Below, in pieces: positions 1 through 6,066 of a stretch of DNA of 6,765 nucleotides. The first letter of the stretch is position 1, and every line of letters starts with the position of its first letter. Both the position numbers and the translations under genes were made by a program. The DNA comes from an uncultured Bacillota bacterium (GTDB lineage: Bacteria; Bacillota; Clostridia; Oscillospirales; Oscillospiraceae): assembly GCA_937890735.1 (NCBI GenBank), contig CALACZ010000076.1, forward strand, positions 1 through 6,765, written 5' to 3'. The notes under the pieces were generated by a model that had not been told where the DNA came from, ran no database searches, and worked only from the letters and a program-made list of their open reading frames with translations.

Positions 1-38
1 GGAACATACCAGACTAAAAAAAGAGGGGAGAGCACACT

Positions 39-440
39 ATGGGGCAAAGTGATATCCAGGCATGCGCGTGCCCGCACTGCGGGCAGCTGGTGCAATGCGA
101 GGTGATGCCCGGCGAGCTTGCCGGAGAGGCAGCGGAGCGGGCGTGCGACTGCATCGGCGCGCGGAGCGCCAGAGAGCGCACAAAGCGCATCGAGGACAGC
201 CGCGACCTGATCTATGAGATATTCGGCGAGGGATGCCGGGAGGACGAGCTGGAGCCGGTGGGGCACGACACCGCACAGATGCTGCTGACTGCTGCCCTGC
301 TCATCATCGACGGAAAGATCAGCAAGGCGACCGTGGACGTGCCGCGCATCTGCAAGGCGTCGATCAAGGCAGACGGCAAGGGACGGGTGCGCGCGACGCG
401 CAGTCAGAGCCGTACGATCGAGCGGACGGAGGGCACATGA
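39..440 (+). CDS. Cys-rich phage-type hypothetical protein (133 aa)
   Basis: No function is assigned. The N-terminus has a cysteine cluster (C9, C11, C14 in the stretch ACACPHCGQ) followed by a CDC pair near residues 36-38, which suggests metal binding. The middle is helical (IEDSRDLIYEIFGEG), and the C-terminal part contains ICKASIKADGKGRVRATRS, which looks like a small beta-rich basic tail. From memory, this layout (Cys cluster, helical middle, 'CKA.I' strand) matches a hypothetical protein common in early regions of Clostridia phages. The start is supported by GAGGGGAG at 23-30, eight bases before the ATG. It is the first complete gene of the plus-strand run, and its stop overlaps the next start (ATGA at 437-440), so translation is probably coupled. 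A promoter is not visible in the 38 bases upstream, so the transcript likely begins outside the window. Confidence 0.8.
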   Translation: MGQSDIQACACPHCGQLVQCEVMPGELAGEAAERACDCIGARSARERTKRIEDSRDLIYEIFGEGCREDELEPVGHDTAQMLLTAALLIIDGKISKATVDVPRICKASIKADGKGRVRATRSQSRTIERTEGT

Positions 441-637
441 TGGCGGCGGTACGGAGGCGGCGGAAGAAGCCGAGCGAGGAGGCGGACATCCTCGCCCGGA
501 TCGACACAAATATCCGCAAGGGGATCGTGGCGCCGGGAGAGCGGCAGCTGGGTATCGACGCCTATGCCGCGAACGCCGCCGGGATGACCTACGGGCAGTA
601 CAAGGCACTGCAGCGGGAAGGGAAGATCAAGAAGTGA
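437..637 (+). CDS. Small basic hypothetical protein (66 aa)
   Basis: No family is recognised with certainty. The N-terminus is strongly basic (AAVRRRRKKPS), followed by a helix (EEADILARIDTNIRKG) and a tail reading AGMTYGQYKALQREGKIKK. A 'YG-Y' tail of this kind recurs in small phage proteins that are often fused to zinc ribbons, so it may be a relative or partner of the next gene. It overlaps the upstream gene by four bases and the downstream GTG start by four bases, so it sits in a coupled chain. Two ATGs stand in tandem at 437 and 440. GGAGGG at 428-433 is only three bases from the first but six from the second, so translation may well begin at 440. The charge pattern is consistent with nucleic-acid binding, which is inference. 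Confidence 0.7.
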   Translation: MMAAVRRRRKKPSEEADILARIDTNIRKGIVAPGERQLGIDAYAANAAGMTYGQYKALQREGKIKK

Positions 638-1143
638 CCAGAGTGGAGTGGTATCACCTGCTGAAGGAGCGCCACATCTGCCCGAGTTGCAAGCGGCAGG
701 ATGCCTATACGCTCGCCGGGCGGACATACTGCATGGAGTGCGCGGAGAAGATGAGAGAGTACCACAGCGTGCACGACAAGGATCCGGAGGGGCGCAAGCG
801 CAGCGCAGCCCGCAGCAAGGCACGGAGAGAGAAGCTCAAGGCAGCCGGGCTTTGCACCGCATGCGGGAAGGAGCCGGCATATCCGGGGCTGACCCGGTGC
901 GCGGTCTGCCACGCAAAGCAGCAAAGAGCATGCAGGGCGAGCTACAAAAGGCATCATGCATCGCCGCGGCTTGGCGGCGAGATCTGCTGGCAGTGCAATA
1001 AACGTACGGTAGAGGATGGGCACAGGCTGTGCAAGGTGTGCTACGTGGCAAAGCTGGCGGCGGTGAAGGACAACCTAAAAAAGGGGAGAGAATGCGATGA
1101 TCGTATACATCGCCGGGAAGATCACGGGGGACCCGGACTATAA
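634..1143 (+). CDS. Triple zinc-ribbon protein (169 aa)
   Basis: Three repeated units are visible, each with two CxxC knuckles: C16/C19 with C33/C36, C74/C77 with C89/C92, and C118/C121 with C133/C136, the inner gap being 11 to 13 residues. This is the spacing of structural zinc ribbons. Between units one and two lies a basic helix (RKRSAARSKARREKLKAAG), a typical nucleic-acid-binding linker. No catalytic residues of an HNH or VII-type endonuclease are evident, so a DNA/RNA-binding or adaptor role is more likely than cleavage. The start is GTG at 634, eight bases after AAGGGAAG at 618-625; it overlaps the previous stop (GTGA), and an internal GTG at 643 is too far from that site. Oddly, its 3' end overlaps the next gene by 47 bases, so the last 16 residues are encoded by DNA that also codes for the DUF4406 protein. 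Confidence 0.78.
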   Translation: MTRVEWYHLLKERHICPSCKRQDAYTLAGRTYCMECAEKMREYHSVHDKDPEGRKRSAARSKARREKLKAAGLCTACGKEPAYPGLTRCAVCHAKQQRACRASYKRHHASPRLGGEICWQCNKRTVEDGHRLCKVCYVAKLAAVKDNLKKGRECDDRIHRREDHGGPGL

Positions 1144-1372
1144 GAAAAAATTTGGGCGCGCCGAGGTGGCATGGCGCGCGGCAGGACACACCGCCATCAA
1201 TCCGGCACGGCTGCCGGAGGGGCTGAGCGGCGCAGACTATATGCGCATCTGCACGGCGATGCTGGAGGCGGCGGACGCGATCCTCCTGCTTGCGGACTGG
1301 AAGGAAAGCCGGGGCGCGCAGATCGAGAAGGCGCTGGCAGAGTACACGGGAAAGGCAGTCTTTTACGACTGA
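1097..1372 (+). CDS. DUF4406 domain protein (91 aa)
   Basis: The whole protein fits DUF4406, a compact Rossmann-like family related in fold to nucleoside 2-deoxyribosyltransferases. Visible signatures are the N-terminal strand and turn MIVYIAGKITGD, a central helix YMRICTAMLEAADAILLL, and the C-terminal block ADWKESRGAQIEKALAEYTGK (W68, S71, G73, E77). In deoxyribosyltransferases the glutamate of the 'GA..E' helix is the nucleophile, and E77 sits in the matching place. Members are common in phages and may act on nucleosides or nucleotides, but no substrate is established. AAGGGGAGAG at 1080-1090 supports the start. The length is normal for the family. It lies between the zinc-ribbon gene, which it overlaps, and the AcrIIA9-like gene 30 bases downstream. 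Confidence 0.9.
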   Translation: MIVYIAGKITGDPDYKKKFGRAEVAWRAAGHTAINPARLPEGLSGADYMRICTAMLEAADAILLLADWKESRGAQIEKALAEYTGKAVFYD

Positions 1373-1402
1373 CACACAAAAAAGCTGAAAAGGGAGATAG
1401 CT

Positions 1403-1765
1403 ATGACAGAAACGCAGACTGCGGCGATCGCCGCCATTGAGGCGCAGCAGCCGAAGGAGCGGAGCGCCGTCTGGATGGTGGGCGAGCAGCTCAAGGACAT
1501 GGTCCGGGCGGAGCCGGGCATCGCGGAGCTGCTGCTTGCGGACCTTGCCGGGAAGGGCATGACGCTTGCCGATGCAGAGAAGCAGATCGCGGCGAAGGCA
1601 AGGGAAAACAAGGTGGGAAGCGTCGGCGTGGTGACGCCCGCCGAGGCGGAGGAGATCCTGCGCAGCTTCTACGGGCTGCCGCCGCGTGATGCGGCGGAGC
1701 CGGAGCGCGACGAGGCAAAGTTTACGCCGCCGGAGGGCATGCTGGATCTCAGCGCTTTCCTCTGA
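1403..1765 (+). CDS. AcrIIA9-like protein, candidate Cas9 inhibitor (120 aa)
   Basis: The core resembles, from memory, the family annotated as 'Cas9 inhibitor AcrIIA9 family protein'. That family reads roughly VGEFL..L..NP..AEKIL, then a 'K.I...L.EM...A.KKKVG' segment and a final 'VL...E...IVLKYFGI'. Here the matching blocks are MVGEQLKDMVRAEPGIAELLL (about residues 25-45), DAEKQIAAKARENKVGSVGVV (57-77) and EAEEILRSFYGLP (81-93). The C-terminal 27 residues are an acidic tail ending in DLSAFL. AcrIIA9 members block type II-A Cas9, and homologues occur on phages and conjugative elements, often near pcfJ-like genes. Here a PcfJ-like gene starts 14 bases downstream, the expected neighbour. AGGGAG at 1391-1396 gives six-base spacing to the ATG. 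The match is by eye; inhibitory activity is not shown for this divergent member, and the native role of the family may be broader. Confidence 0.62.
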   Translation: MTETQTAAIAAIEAQQPKERSAVWMVGEQLKDMVRAEPGIAELLLADLAGKGMTLADAEKQIAAKARENKVGSVGVVTPAEAEEILRSFYGLPPRDAAEPERDEAKFTPPEGMLDLSAFL

Positions 1766-1779
1766 CGGGAGGTGCGCAG

Positions 1780-3603
1780 ATGGACGATCTGAAGGATCTT
1801 ATCCTGCCGGAGGAAGCGCCGAAGGCGGTGCGGGACTGGGCGAGCGCCCAGCTCTGGGATGAGCTGGGCGGCGATCTGTGCATCTTCCGGCGCGAGAGCG
1901 TAACGCTCTATCCGGATGAGTACTTTCTGGGCACACCGGCGAAGGTCAAGACTGTATGGGGCGCGCGGTGCAGCTGCACCGCCTGCGGGGAGGATTTTAC
2001 AGCCGGCTTTGGGAATGCGATGGTCCGCGGGGAGCGGATCAAGGGCATCCGGATGCTGCTGGGCGATGACGAGCAGCTCTATCCCGGCATCCCGGAGCAG
2101 GAGGACGGCGTATGGGATCGCAGCGCGGCGGAGATCGCCGAGGGCGACCGCTTTAACTGCCCTCTATGCGGCACAGACGTGCGGCTCATGCACGTCTCCC
2201 GGCTGCGGGGCGGCAGGACGTGGCGGACGCTCATCGCACAGGCGGACGCGGTCGCCGGGCGGCTCGTGCTGCTCTACTGGATGGCGTCGCGGGCGTGCGA
2301 CGAGACGGGATGCTCCCGGCTGCCGCTCTACCCGCGGGATGCCGTCGTGCTCGATCGGGACATGCGGCTGCGCCGTTTGACGCACGTCCGCCACACGATG
2401 GGCGGCGACGGATACCAGAGCAAGTGGACGGAGACACGGCGCTTCCGTGAGCCGGGGGAGATCCGCTACCGGACGCCGGATGCGGTCAGCGCGGCGCAGA
2501 TCGGCGCATACAGCTATCCCAAGGTGCCGGACCTCGCGGGCACGACGGGAGAAAAAACGGGAATCGAGGACTACATCAGGGGCGGCGGGACGTGGCTTGC
2601 CGCGTATCTGCTGCTCTGGCGGCGGCATCCGGGCGCGGAGAACCTCGCCCGGCAGGGCTGGGGACGCGTGCTGCAGGACCGGCTCGACGAGCAGGCGATG
2701 ACCAACGCGCACACCGGGCAGACGCGCCTGCCGGCACTGCCGGAAATCGACTGGAGCAAGAAGAAGCCCCACGAGATGCTGGGGATGGACAAGCGGAGCT
2801 TTTATGCGCTCGCGGGGCGCTGGGGCGCGGACAGCCTGCACAGGTGGGCGGGGTATCGCGATGCAGCCGGAGATCTGCGCGCGGAGCAGCTCGCAGACGC
2901 GGAGCGGGAGCTGCACCCGGAGACGATCCGGTGGATCACGGAGCGGCTCCGCGCCGGGGAGACAGATCTTGCGCTGTCGCGCAGTCTGCCATATCTCCGC
3001 AGGCAGGCGGCGCGAAGCGGACGTCCGCTCCGGACCCTTGCCGGGATGCTGACGGACTACCGGGAGATGCTGCGCGCACGGCACGCAGAGCCGACGGAGT
3101 ACGAGCGCTATCCGAGAGACCTTGCCGCCGCGCACGACCGGGAAGCCGAAGCGCAGAAGGCGCGGGAAAAGACGAAATTCGCAGGCGATTTCATGCGGCT
3201 GCGGGAGAAGTATGCGCCGCTCAGCTGGAGTGACGGAGAGATCTGCATCCGCGTGGCGGCGACGCCGCAGGAGCTGACCGACGAGGGCGCCGTGCTGCAT
3301 CACTGCGTGGGCGGCTACCACAGCAAGCACGCGGCGGAGACGGACGTCATCTTTTTCGTCCGGCACGCGCGTCGTCCGGAGCGGAGCTGGTACACGCTGG
3401 ACATCCGCATGGACACGGACGTGCCGCGCGAGGTGCAGCTGCACGGGTACCGCAACGAGTGGTGCGACCGGGGGCGGCTGCGCATCCCGCAGCGGGTGCG
3501 GGACTTCTGCGACCGGTGGGAGCGTGAGGTGCTGCTGCCGTGGGCGGCAGCGCAAAGAGACGAACAGAAAGGCACAAAGAAACGGAAAAGGAGGATTGCA
3601 TGA
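1780..3603 (+). CDS. PcfJ-like protein (607 aa)
   Basis: The C-terminal third carries the PcfJ-type signature: LHHCVGGY (506-513), a short helix, IFFVRHARRPERSWYTLDI (from about 524), QLHGYRNE (553-560), then a helical end. The order 'HHCVG-Y ... I-F-R ... T-(D/E) ... Q-(R/H)G--N' is the family hallmark. The N-terminal half has two zinc-knuckle-like parts, C64/C66/C69 (CSCTACG) and C127/C130 (NCPLCG), in a region usual for the phage-borne versions. The middle is helical and arginine-rich. PcfJ is named after a protein of the Enterococcus conjugative plasmid pCF10, and homologues are widespread in Bacillota phages and ICEs, but the biochemical function is unknown. GGGAGGTG at 1767-1774 supports the start, and the stop overlaps the next ATG (ATGA), so the two are coupled. 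The length is usual for the family. The tail (QKGTKKRKRRIA) is highly basic. Confidence 0.9.
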   Translation: MDDLKDLILPEEAPKAVRDWASAQLWDELGGDLCIFRRESVTLYPDEYFLGTPAKVKTVWGARCSCTACGEDFTAGFGNAMVRGERIKGIRMLLGDDEQLYPGIPEQEDGVWDRSAAEIAEGDRFNCPLCGTDVRLMHVSRLRGGRTWRTLIAQADAVAGRLVLLYWMASRACDETGCSRLPLYPRDAVVLDRDMRLRRLTHVRHTMGGDGYQSKWTETRRFREPGEIRYRTPDAVSAAQIGAYSYPKVPDLAGTTGEKTGIEDYIRGGGTWLAAYLLLWRRHPGAENLARQGWGRVLQDRLDEQAMTNAHTGQTRLPALPEIDWSKKKPHEMLGMDKRSFYALAGRWGADSLHRWAGYRDAAGDLRAEQLADAERELHPETIRWITERLRAGETDLALSRSLPYLRRQAARSGRPLRTLAGMLTDYREMLRARHAEPTEYERYPRDLAAAHDREAEAQKAREKTKFAGDFMRLREKYAPLSWSDGEICIRVAATPQELTDEGAVLHHCVGGYHSKHAAETDVIFFVRHARRPERSWYTLDIRMDTDVPREVQLHGYRNEWCDRGRLRIPQRVRDFCDRWEREVLLPWAAAQRDEQKGTKKRKRRIA

Positions 3604-4598
3604 GCGAGATCGTGACGGTGCGGGACATCGGGACAGTGACCACGGAGATCCTGATGATCCGCCGGCAGGTGGAGCAGACGGCGCTCTCGGGCGCCATCGA
3701 GATCGGGCGGCGGCTGACCGAGGCGAAGGAGCTGCTGCCCCACGGGGAGTGGGGCAAGTGGCTGCAGGAGGAGGTGAGCTTTTCCCAGCGGACCGCGAAC
3801 AACTTTATGCGGCTCGCCGCCGAGTACGGCGACGCGCAGGTATCGCTCTTCGGCGGAAATTCGCAGACGCTTGCCGATCTGCCCTACACCAAGGCGCTGC
3901 AGCTCCTCGCGGTGCCGGAGGAGGAGCGCGAAGCCTTCGCCGAGGAGCACCACGTCGCAGACCTGAGCAGCCGGGAGCTGGAGAAGCTCATCCGCGAGCG
4001 GGACGCCGCGCAGGAGGAGACCGCGCAGGCGGAAGCCGTGCGGGATGAGGTGCAGAAGCGTCTGACGGCGGCACTGGATGCCCAGAGCGAGGCAGAGCGG
4101 GTCAGCGCTGCGCAGAAAAGCCGCGCCGAGGTCGCAGAGCAGAAGGTCAGCGAGCTGGAGGAGCGGCTGCGTAAGGCGCAGGAGAAGGCGAGAAAAGCCG
4201 CCGCAGATCTGGCGGCGGCGAAGAAAGAGATCCCGCAGGATGCGATGGACAAGCTCCGACGGGAGGCGCAGGAAGCCGCGGCGGCGGACGCTGCGAAGAA
4301 GGCGGAGCGGGAGCAGGAGAAGCTCCGCACCGAGAAGGAGCAGGCGGCGCGGGATGCGAAGGACGCGCGGGAGCTTGCAAGGCAGGCGGAGGCGCAGCGC
4401 GACGCCGCACAGCGCGCGCTGGCGCTCGCCAACCCCGACGCGGCGGTCTTTGCCGCGCTCTACGGACAAATCCAGGAGGCGTGGAACCGCCTGCACGGGG
4501 CGTGGATCAAGGCAGCGGCGGCGGATGCCGCGACCGGCGAGAAGCTGAAGACTGCGGCGAAGGCGCTGGCGGAGAAGTGGCGGAAGGAGGACTGGTGA
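3600..4598 (+). CDS. DUF3102 domain protein with long coiled coil (332 aa)
   Basis: Residues 10-75 fit DUF3102: a helix with TTEILMIRRQVEQTALSGAIEIGRRLTEAK, then the diagnostic HGEWGKWLQEEVSFSQRTANNFMRLAAEYG. That second block looks like a helix-turn-helix of the kind that could contact DNA. A linker follows (SLFGGNSQTLADLPYTKALQLLAVPEEERE). Residues about 124-275 are almost pure charged coiled coil (Glu, Lys, Arg and Ala heptads) with a break at IPQDAMDKL. The end (about 283-332) is a helical cap with W295, W302 and W327. DUF3102 proteins are frequent in Bacillota phages and plasmids and are of unknown function; a DNA-binding, partition-like or replication-accessory role is inference. The start at 3600 is preferred over an in-frame ATG at 3540 because AAAAGGAGG at 3586-3594 precedes it by five bases and it overlaps the PcfJ stop. 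Confidence 0.9.
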   Translation: MSEIVTVRDIGTVTTEILMIRRQVEQTALSGAIEIGRRLTEAKELLPHGEWGKWLQEEVSFSQRTANNFMRLAAEYGDAQVSLFGGNSQTLADLPYTKALQLLAVPEEEREAFAEEHHVADLSSRELEKLIRERDAAQEETAQAEAVRDEVQKRLTAALDAQSEAERVSAAQKSRAEVAEQKVSELEERLRKAQEKARKAAADLAAAKKEIPQDAMDKLRREAQEAAAADAAKKAEREQEKLRTEKEQAARDAKDARELARQAEAQRDAAQRALALANPDAAVFAALYGQIQEAWNRLHGAWIKAAAADAATGEKLKTAAKALAEKWRKEDW

Positions 4599-4879
4599 TG
4601 GACTACATCGATCGCCAGCAGACGCTGGTGGAGCTTTTTACGATCCATCAGCGGATGCGGCAGCAGCACGACACCGAGGGCGTGCGTGGCATCACTGAAG
4701 CGATCCGCGCCGTGACGCGCATGCCGCACGGAGAAGCGGAGCTTGCGCCGCCGCGGGGAGCGTGGCGCAGGAAAAAGGGCGTCTGGAGGTGCTCCGTCTG
4801 CGGAAGGCTCGGCTTCCCGAAGTGGATCGCGTGCCCGTGGTGCCGGGCACGGATGAGGAGGCGGCAGGATGGCACATAG
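4598..4879 (+). CDS. Zinc-ribbon hypothetical protein (93 aa)
   Basis: The N-terminal half is helical (DYIDRQQTLVELFTIHQRMRQQHDTEGVRGITEAIRAVTRMP). The C-terminal half is a single zinc ribbon: WRCSVCGRLG and ACPWCRAR give CxxC pairs 15 residues apart. It ends in a basic tail (RARMRRRQDG). Small proteins with a 'helix plus W-C-S-C / CP-C' ribbon are common next to DUF3102 and PcfJ genes in Clostridia phages, with no known function. The start is the ATG of a TGATG overlap with the DUF3102 stop, seven bases after GGAAGGAGG (4582-4590), which argues for tight translational coupling. The 3' end overlaps the next gene by 11 bases. DNA or RNA binding is a reasonable inference from the ribbon and the basic tail, not something shown. 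Confidence 0.8.
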   Translation: MDYIDRQQTLVELFTIHQRMRQQHDTEGVRGITEAIRAVTRMPHGEAELAPPRGAWRRKKGVWRCSVCGRLGFPKWIACPWCRARMRRRQDGT

Positions 4880-5054
4880 AGAGAGCCGGCACAAGCAGCG
4901 GTACGGGCTGAAAAGCATCCGCGTGACCGGGATGACGTACCACCATCTCTGCATCATGGCGGAGCAGAGCGGCTTGAAATCGCCGGGCATGGTGGTGGAC
5001 AAGCTCCTGCGGACGATGCGGACGGAGGCAAAGCATGCAGATCCGCATCACTAA
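4869..5054 (+). CDS. Putative ribbon-helix-helix protein (61 aa)
   Basis: No named family is recognised. The layout fits a ribbon-helix-helix DNA-binding fold: a basic N-terminal arm (HRESRHKQRYG), a short strand (LKSIRVTGM), a helix (TYHHLCIMAEQSG), a turn (LKSP) and a second helix (GMVVDKLLRTMRTEA). Such proteins act as dimers that insert the strand pair into the major groove, often as repressors or partition-associated regulators. The start is supported by GAGGAGG at 4855-4861, seven bases upstream. The gene overlaps its neighbours by 11 and 20 bases, so it is firmly embedded in the operon. Alternative: a small phage protein with no DNA role. The assignment rests only on the predicted order of strand and helices, so it is moderate at best. 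Confidence 0.7.
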   Translation: MAHRESRHKQRYGLKSIRVTGMTYHHLCIMAEQSGLKSPGMVVDKLLRTMRTEAKHADPHH

Positions 5055-5538
5055 GGATCTGGCGGGCGTCTACCCGGAGCTGCAGCCGGAGGTGGGCGGC
5101 ATCTACACGGCGGTCCCCGGAAAGCCGCGGAGCGGGATCGACTTCTGCGTGCTCACGATCAAAGATAAGTATATCGTGGTACGCGAGGGAGAGTATGAGA
5201 TCCTGCGGCGGGATCCGGAGGACGAGAAAAAACAGCCGCCTTTATGGCGGGAGAAGGAGAAGAAAGTGGAGTACATCAAGGAGGCGCTGCCGGTGCAGGA
5301 AGCACCGAAGGAAGAAAAAAAGCCCGCGCCGAAGAAGCGCGGACCGAAGCCAAAGGAGAAAAAGCCGGAGAGCATGCTGCCGCCGGAGACGGAGCGCGCC
5401 ATGGAGCGGCTGCAGATCGCCGATCTGCAGGAGATCATCCACGATCTGCGCTTGGAGCTGGCGGAGGAGACGACGAGGCGATACAAGGCAGAGCGGGCGC
5501 TGCTCAAGCTGACGATCGAGCGATACGGCGGCGAGTGA
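5035..5538 (+). CDS. Phage-type hypothetical protein with basic AT-hook-like linker (167 aa)
   Basis: Residues 1-57 look like a small beta domain (ITKDLAGVYPELQPEVGGIYTAVPG ... FCVLTIKDKYIVVREGEYEIL), a type seen in many short phage proteins of unknown function. Residues about 60-115 are a low-complexity Lys/Glu/Pro segment that includes KKRGPKPKEKK (100-110), close in character to an AT-hook (basic residues around a G-R/K-P core). Residues 117-165 form a coiled coil (AMERLQIADLQEIIHDLRLELAEETTRRYKAERALLKL). A DNA-tethering, oligomeric protein is a fair inference. GGAGG at 5024-5028 lies six bases before the ATG, and the start overlaps the upstream gene by 20 bases. It is the last gene of the plus-strand run: the stop is followed within 12 bases by a strong hairpin. 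Codon use is like its neighbours. Confidence 0.8.
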   Translation: MQIRITKDLAGVYPELQPEVGGIYTAVPGKPRSGIDFCVLTIKDKYIVVREGEYEILRRDPEDEKKQPPLWREKEKKVEYIKEALPVQEAPKEEKKPAPKKRGPKPKEKKPESMLPPETERAMERLQIADLQEIIHDLRLELAEETTRRYKAERALLKLTIERYGGE

Positions 5539-5542
5539 GCGT

Positions 5543-5577
5543 AAAAAAACCGAGCCGGGGAGACCGGCTCGGGCTTT
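5543..5577. terminator. Bidirectional intrinsic terminator between convergent genes
   Basis: A perfect 9-bp stem (CCGAGCCGG at 5550-5558, CCGGCTCGG at 5564-5572) closes a 5-base loop. On the minus strand the stem is followed by seven U residues (plus-strand A-run 5543-5549), a textbook terminator for the 92-aa acidic gene. On the plus strand it is followed by GCTTT only, so it should end the ten-gene run less efficiently; the A-run on the other side supports a shared terminator. Confidence 0.88.
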
Positions 5578-5580
5578 GCG

Positions 5581-5608
5581 CCGGATGTCCGACTTATCGG
5601 ACATCCGG
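5581..5608. repeat. Perfect 12-bp inverted repeat (hairpin) with CTTA loop
   Basis: Arms CCGGATGTCCGA (5581-5592) and TCGGACATCCGG (5597-5608) match without mismatch around a four-base centre. It lies eight bases past the terminator stem and could act as a second transcription stop or RNA stabiliser, but no U-run follows it on either strand. Its inner part on the minus strand (TGTCCGATAAG) resembles the half-site bound by Tn3-family resolvases (TGTCYGATAAT), so a recombinase or other protein site is an alternative. Confidence 0.75.
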
Positions 5609-5665
5609 CGGAGAGGGCTAAGACTTACATGGGGCATGCGGAAAGGTGTATGCTTGAGAAGGGCG
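5609..5665. other. Short spacer downstream of the minus-strand 92-aa gene
   Basis: These 57 bases separate the hairpin from the stop codon of the acidic gene. No gene, strong stem or repeat is visible; it is most simply the 3' untranslated end of the minus-strand transcript. Confidence 0.5.
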
Positions 5666-5944
5666 TCAGCTGCGGGCGGCTTTTGCGGCTTCGAGGAAGG
5701 CTTCGGGATCGAAGTCGCAGCCTTCGCCGAAGGCATCGCAGTCGAGATCGCACCAGTAGGCGATGAAGTCCCACATGGCGGGATCGAGGAAGTCCCAGCT
5801 CGGGACGGCTTCTGCATAGGCGATGAGGTCGTCCACGTCGAGGCTGTCAAGCTCCCGCATCTCCTTGGTGGTGAGGCAGTCGCTGGAGTACCAGGTCATA
5901 TCGGCAGTGATCCGAGCGTCGCGGTCTTTGAAAAAAGTAGTCAT
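5666..5944 (-). CDS. Very acidic hypothetical protein (92 aa)
   Basis: No family is recognised. By count it has about 22 Asp/Glu against 7 Lys/Arg, a net charge near -15. It is rich in aromatics (W18, W50, W58, W64) and has cysteines at 23, 65, 69 and 76. Segments SWDFLDPAMWDFIAYWCDLDCD and GEGCDFDPEAFLEAAK look like compact helices. There is no signal peptide or membrane segment, so it is cytosolic. Such small acidic proteins on mobile elements are sometimes DNA mimics that block restriction or CRISPR enzymes; that is only a possibility here. The ATG is preceded on the minus strand by AAGGAAAGGA (complement of 5954-5963). It has its own promoter in cassette copy 1 and a strong terminator downstream, so it can be expressed separately from the upstream XRE gene. 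Confidence 0.78.
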   Translation of the reverse strand: MTTFFKDRDARITADMTWYSSDCLTTKEMRELDSLDVDDLIAYAEAVPSWDFLDPAMWDFIAYWCDLDCDAFGEGCDFDPEAFLEAAKAARS

Positions 5945-5965
5945 CGTAAAAAATCCTTTCCTTCA

Positions 5966-5978
5966 CCGGCGGTGCCGG
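5966..5978 (-). promoter_or_regulatory. Conserved 5' UTR mini-hairpin, copy 1
   Basis: The arms CCGGC and GCCGG around a three-base loop lie just upstream of the ribosome binding site of the 92-aa gene. The same element is kept at 6486-6498 while the bases around it have changed, which hints at a role in translation or mRNA stability. Confidence 0.45.
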
Positions 5979-6008
5979 GCGTGTGGCTTTCCTTTATCTT
6001 ATGGTTAT

Positions 6009-6037
6009 ATTATATATCCAAAAGGATATAAAGTCAA
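6009..6037 (-). promoter_or_regulatory. Sigma-70 type promoter of the 92-aa gene
   Basis: On the minus strand TTGACT (6037-6032) and a perfect TATAAT (6014-6009) are separated by exactly 17 bases. An A/T-rich tract with an inverted repeat (AAAAAAT CAGA ATTTTTT, 6050-6067) lies upstream of the -35, where an UP element would be. Transcription should start near 6002, leaving a leader of roughly 55-60 bases. Confidence 0.85.
6013..6030. promoter_or_regulatory. Operator palindrome within promoter spacer, copy 1
   Basis: TATATCC and GGATATA form a perfect 7-bp inverted repeat around AAAA. It fills the 17-bp spacer and overlaps the -10, so a bound protein would exclude RNA polymerase. The XRE regulator encoded next to it is the obvious candidate ligand; binding is inferred. 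Confidence 0.75.
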
Positions 6038-6066
6038 GAGGGAAATGCAAAAAAATCAGAATTTTT

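Noticed and set aside
2164..3555. Long minus-strand open frame (463 codons) opposite the PcfJ-like gene
   Set aside because: It is a shadow of GC-rich coding on the plus strand: composition is dominated by Arg, Pro and Ala, there is no recognisable domain, and the plus-strand frame has clear PcfJ motifs and a ribosome binding site.
3315..4496. Minus-strand open frame (393 codons) across the PcfJ/DUF3102 junction
   Set aside because: It is Leu/Arg/Pro-rich noise opposite two confident genes and crosses their boundary.
5242..5850. Minus-strand open frame running through the terminator into the 167-aa gene
   Set aside because: It would have to read across two strong hairpins and is low-complexity shadow sequence.
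5576..6031. Plus-strand open frame (151 codons) over the 92-aa gene
   Set aside because: It lacks a ribosome binding site, starts inside the terminator region and ends in promoter DNA.
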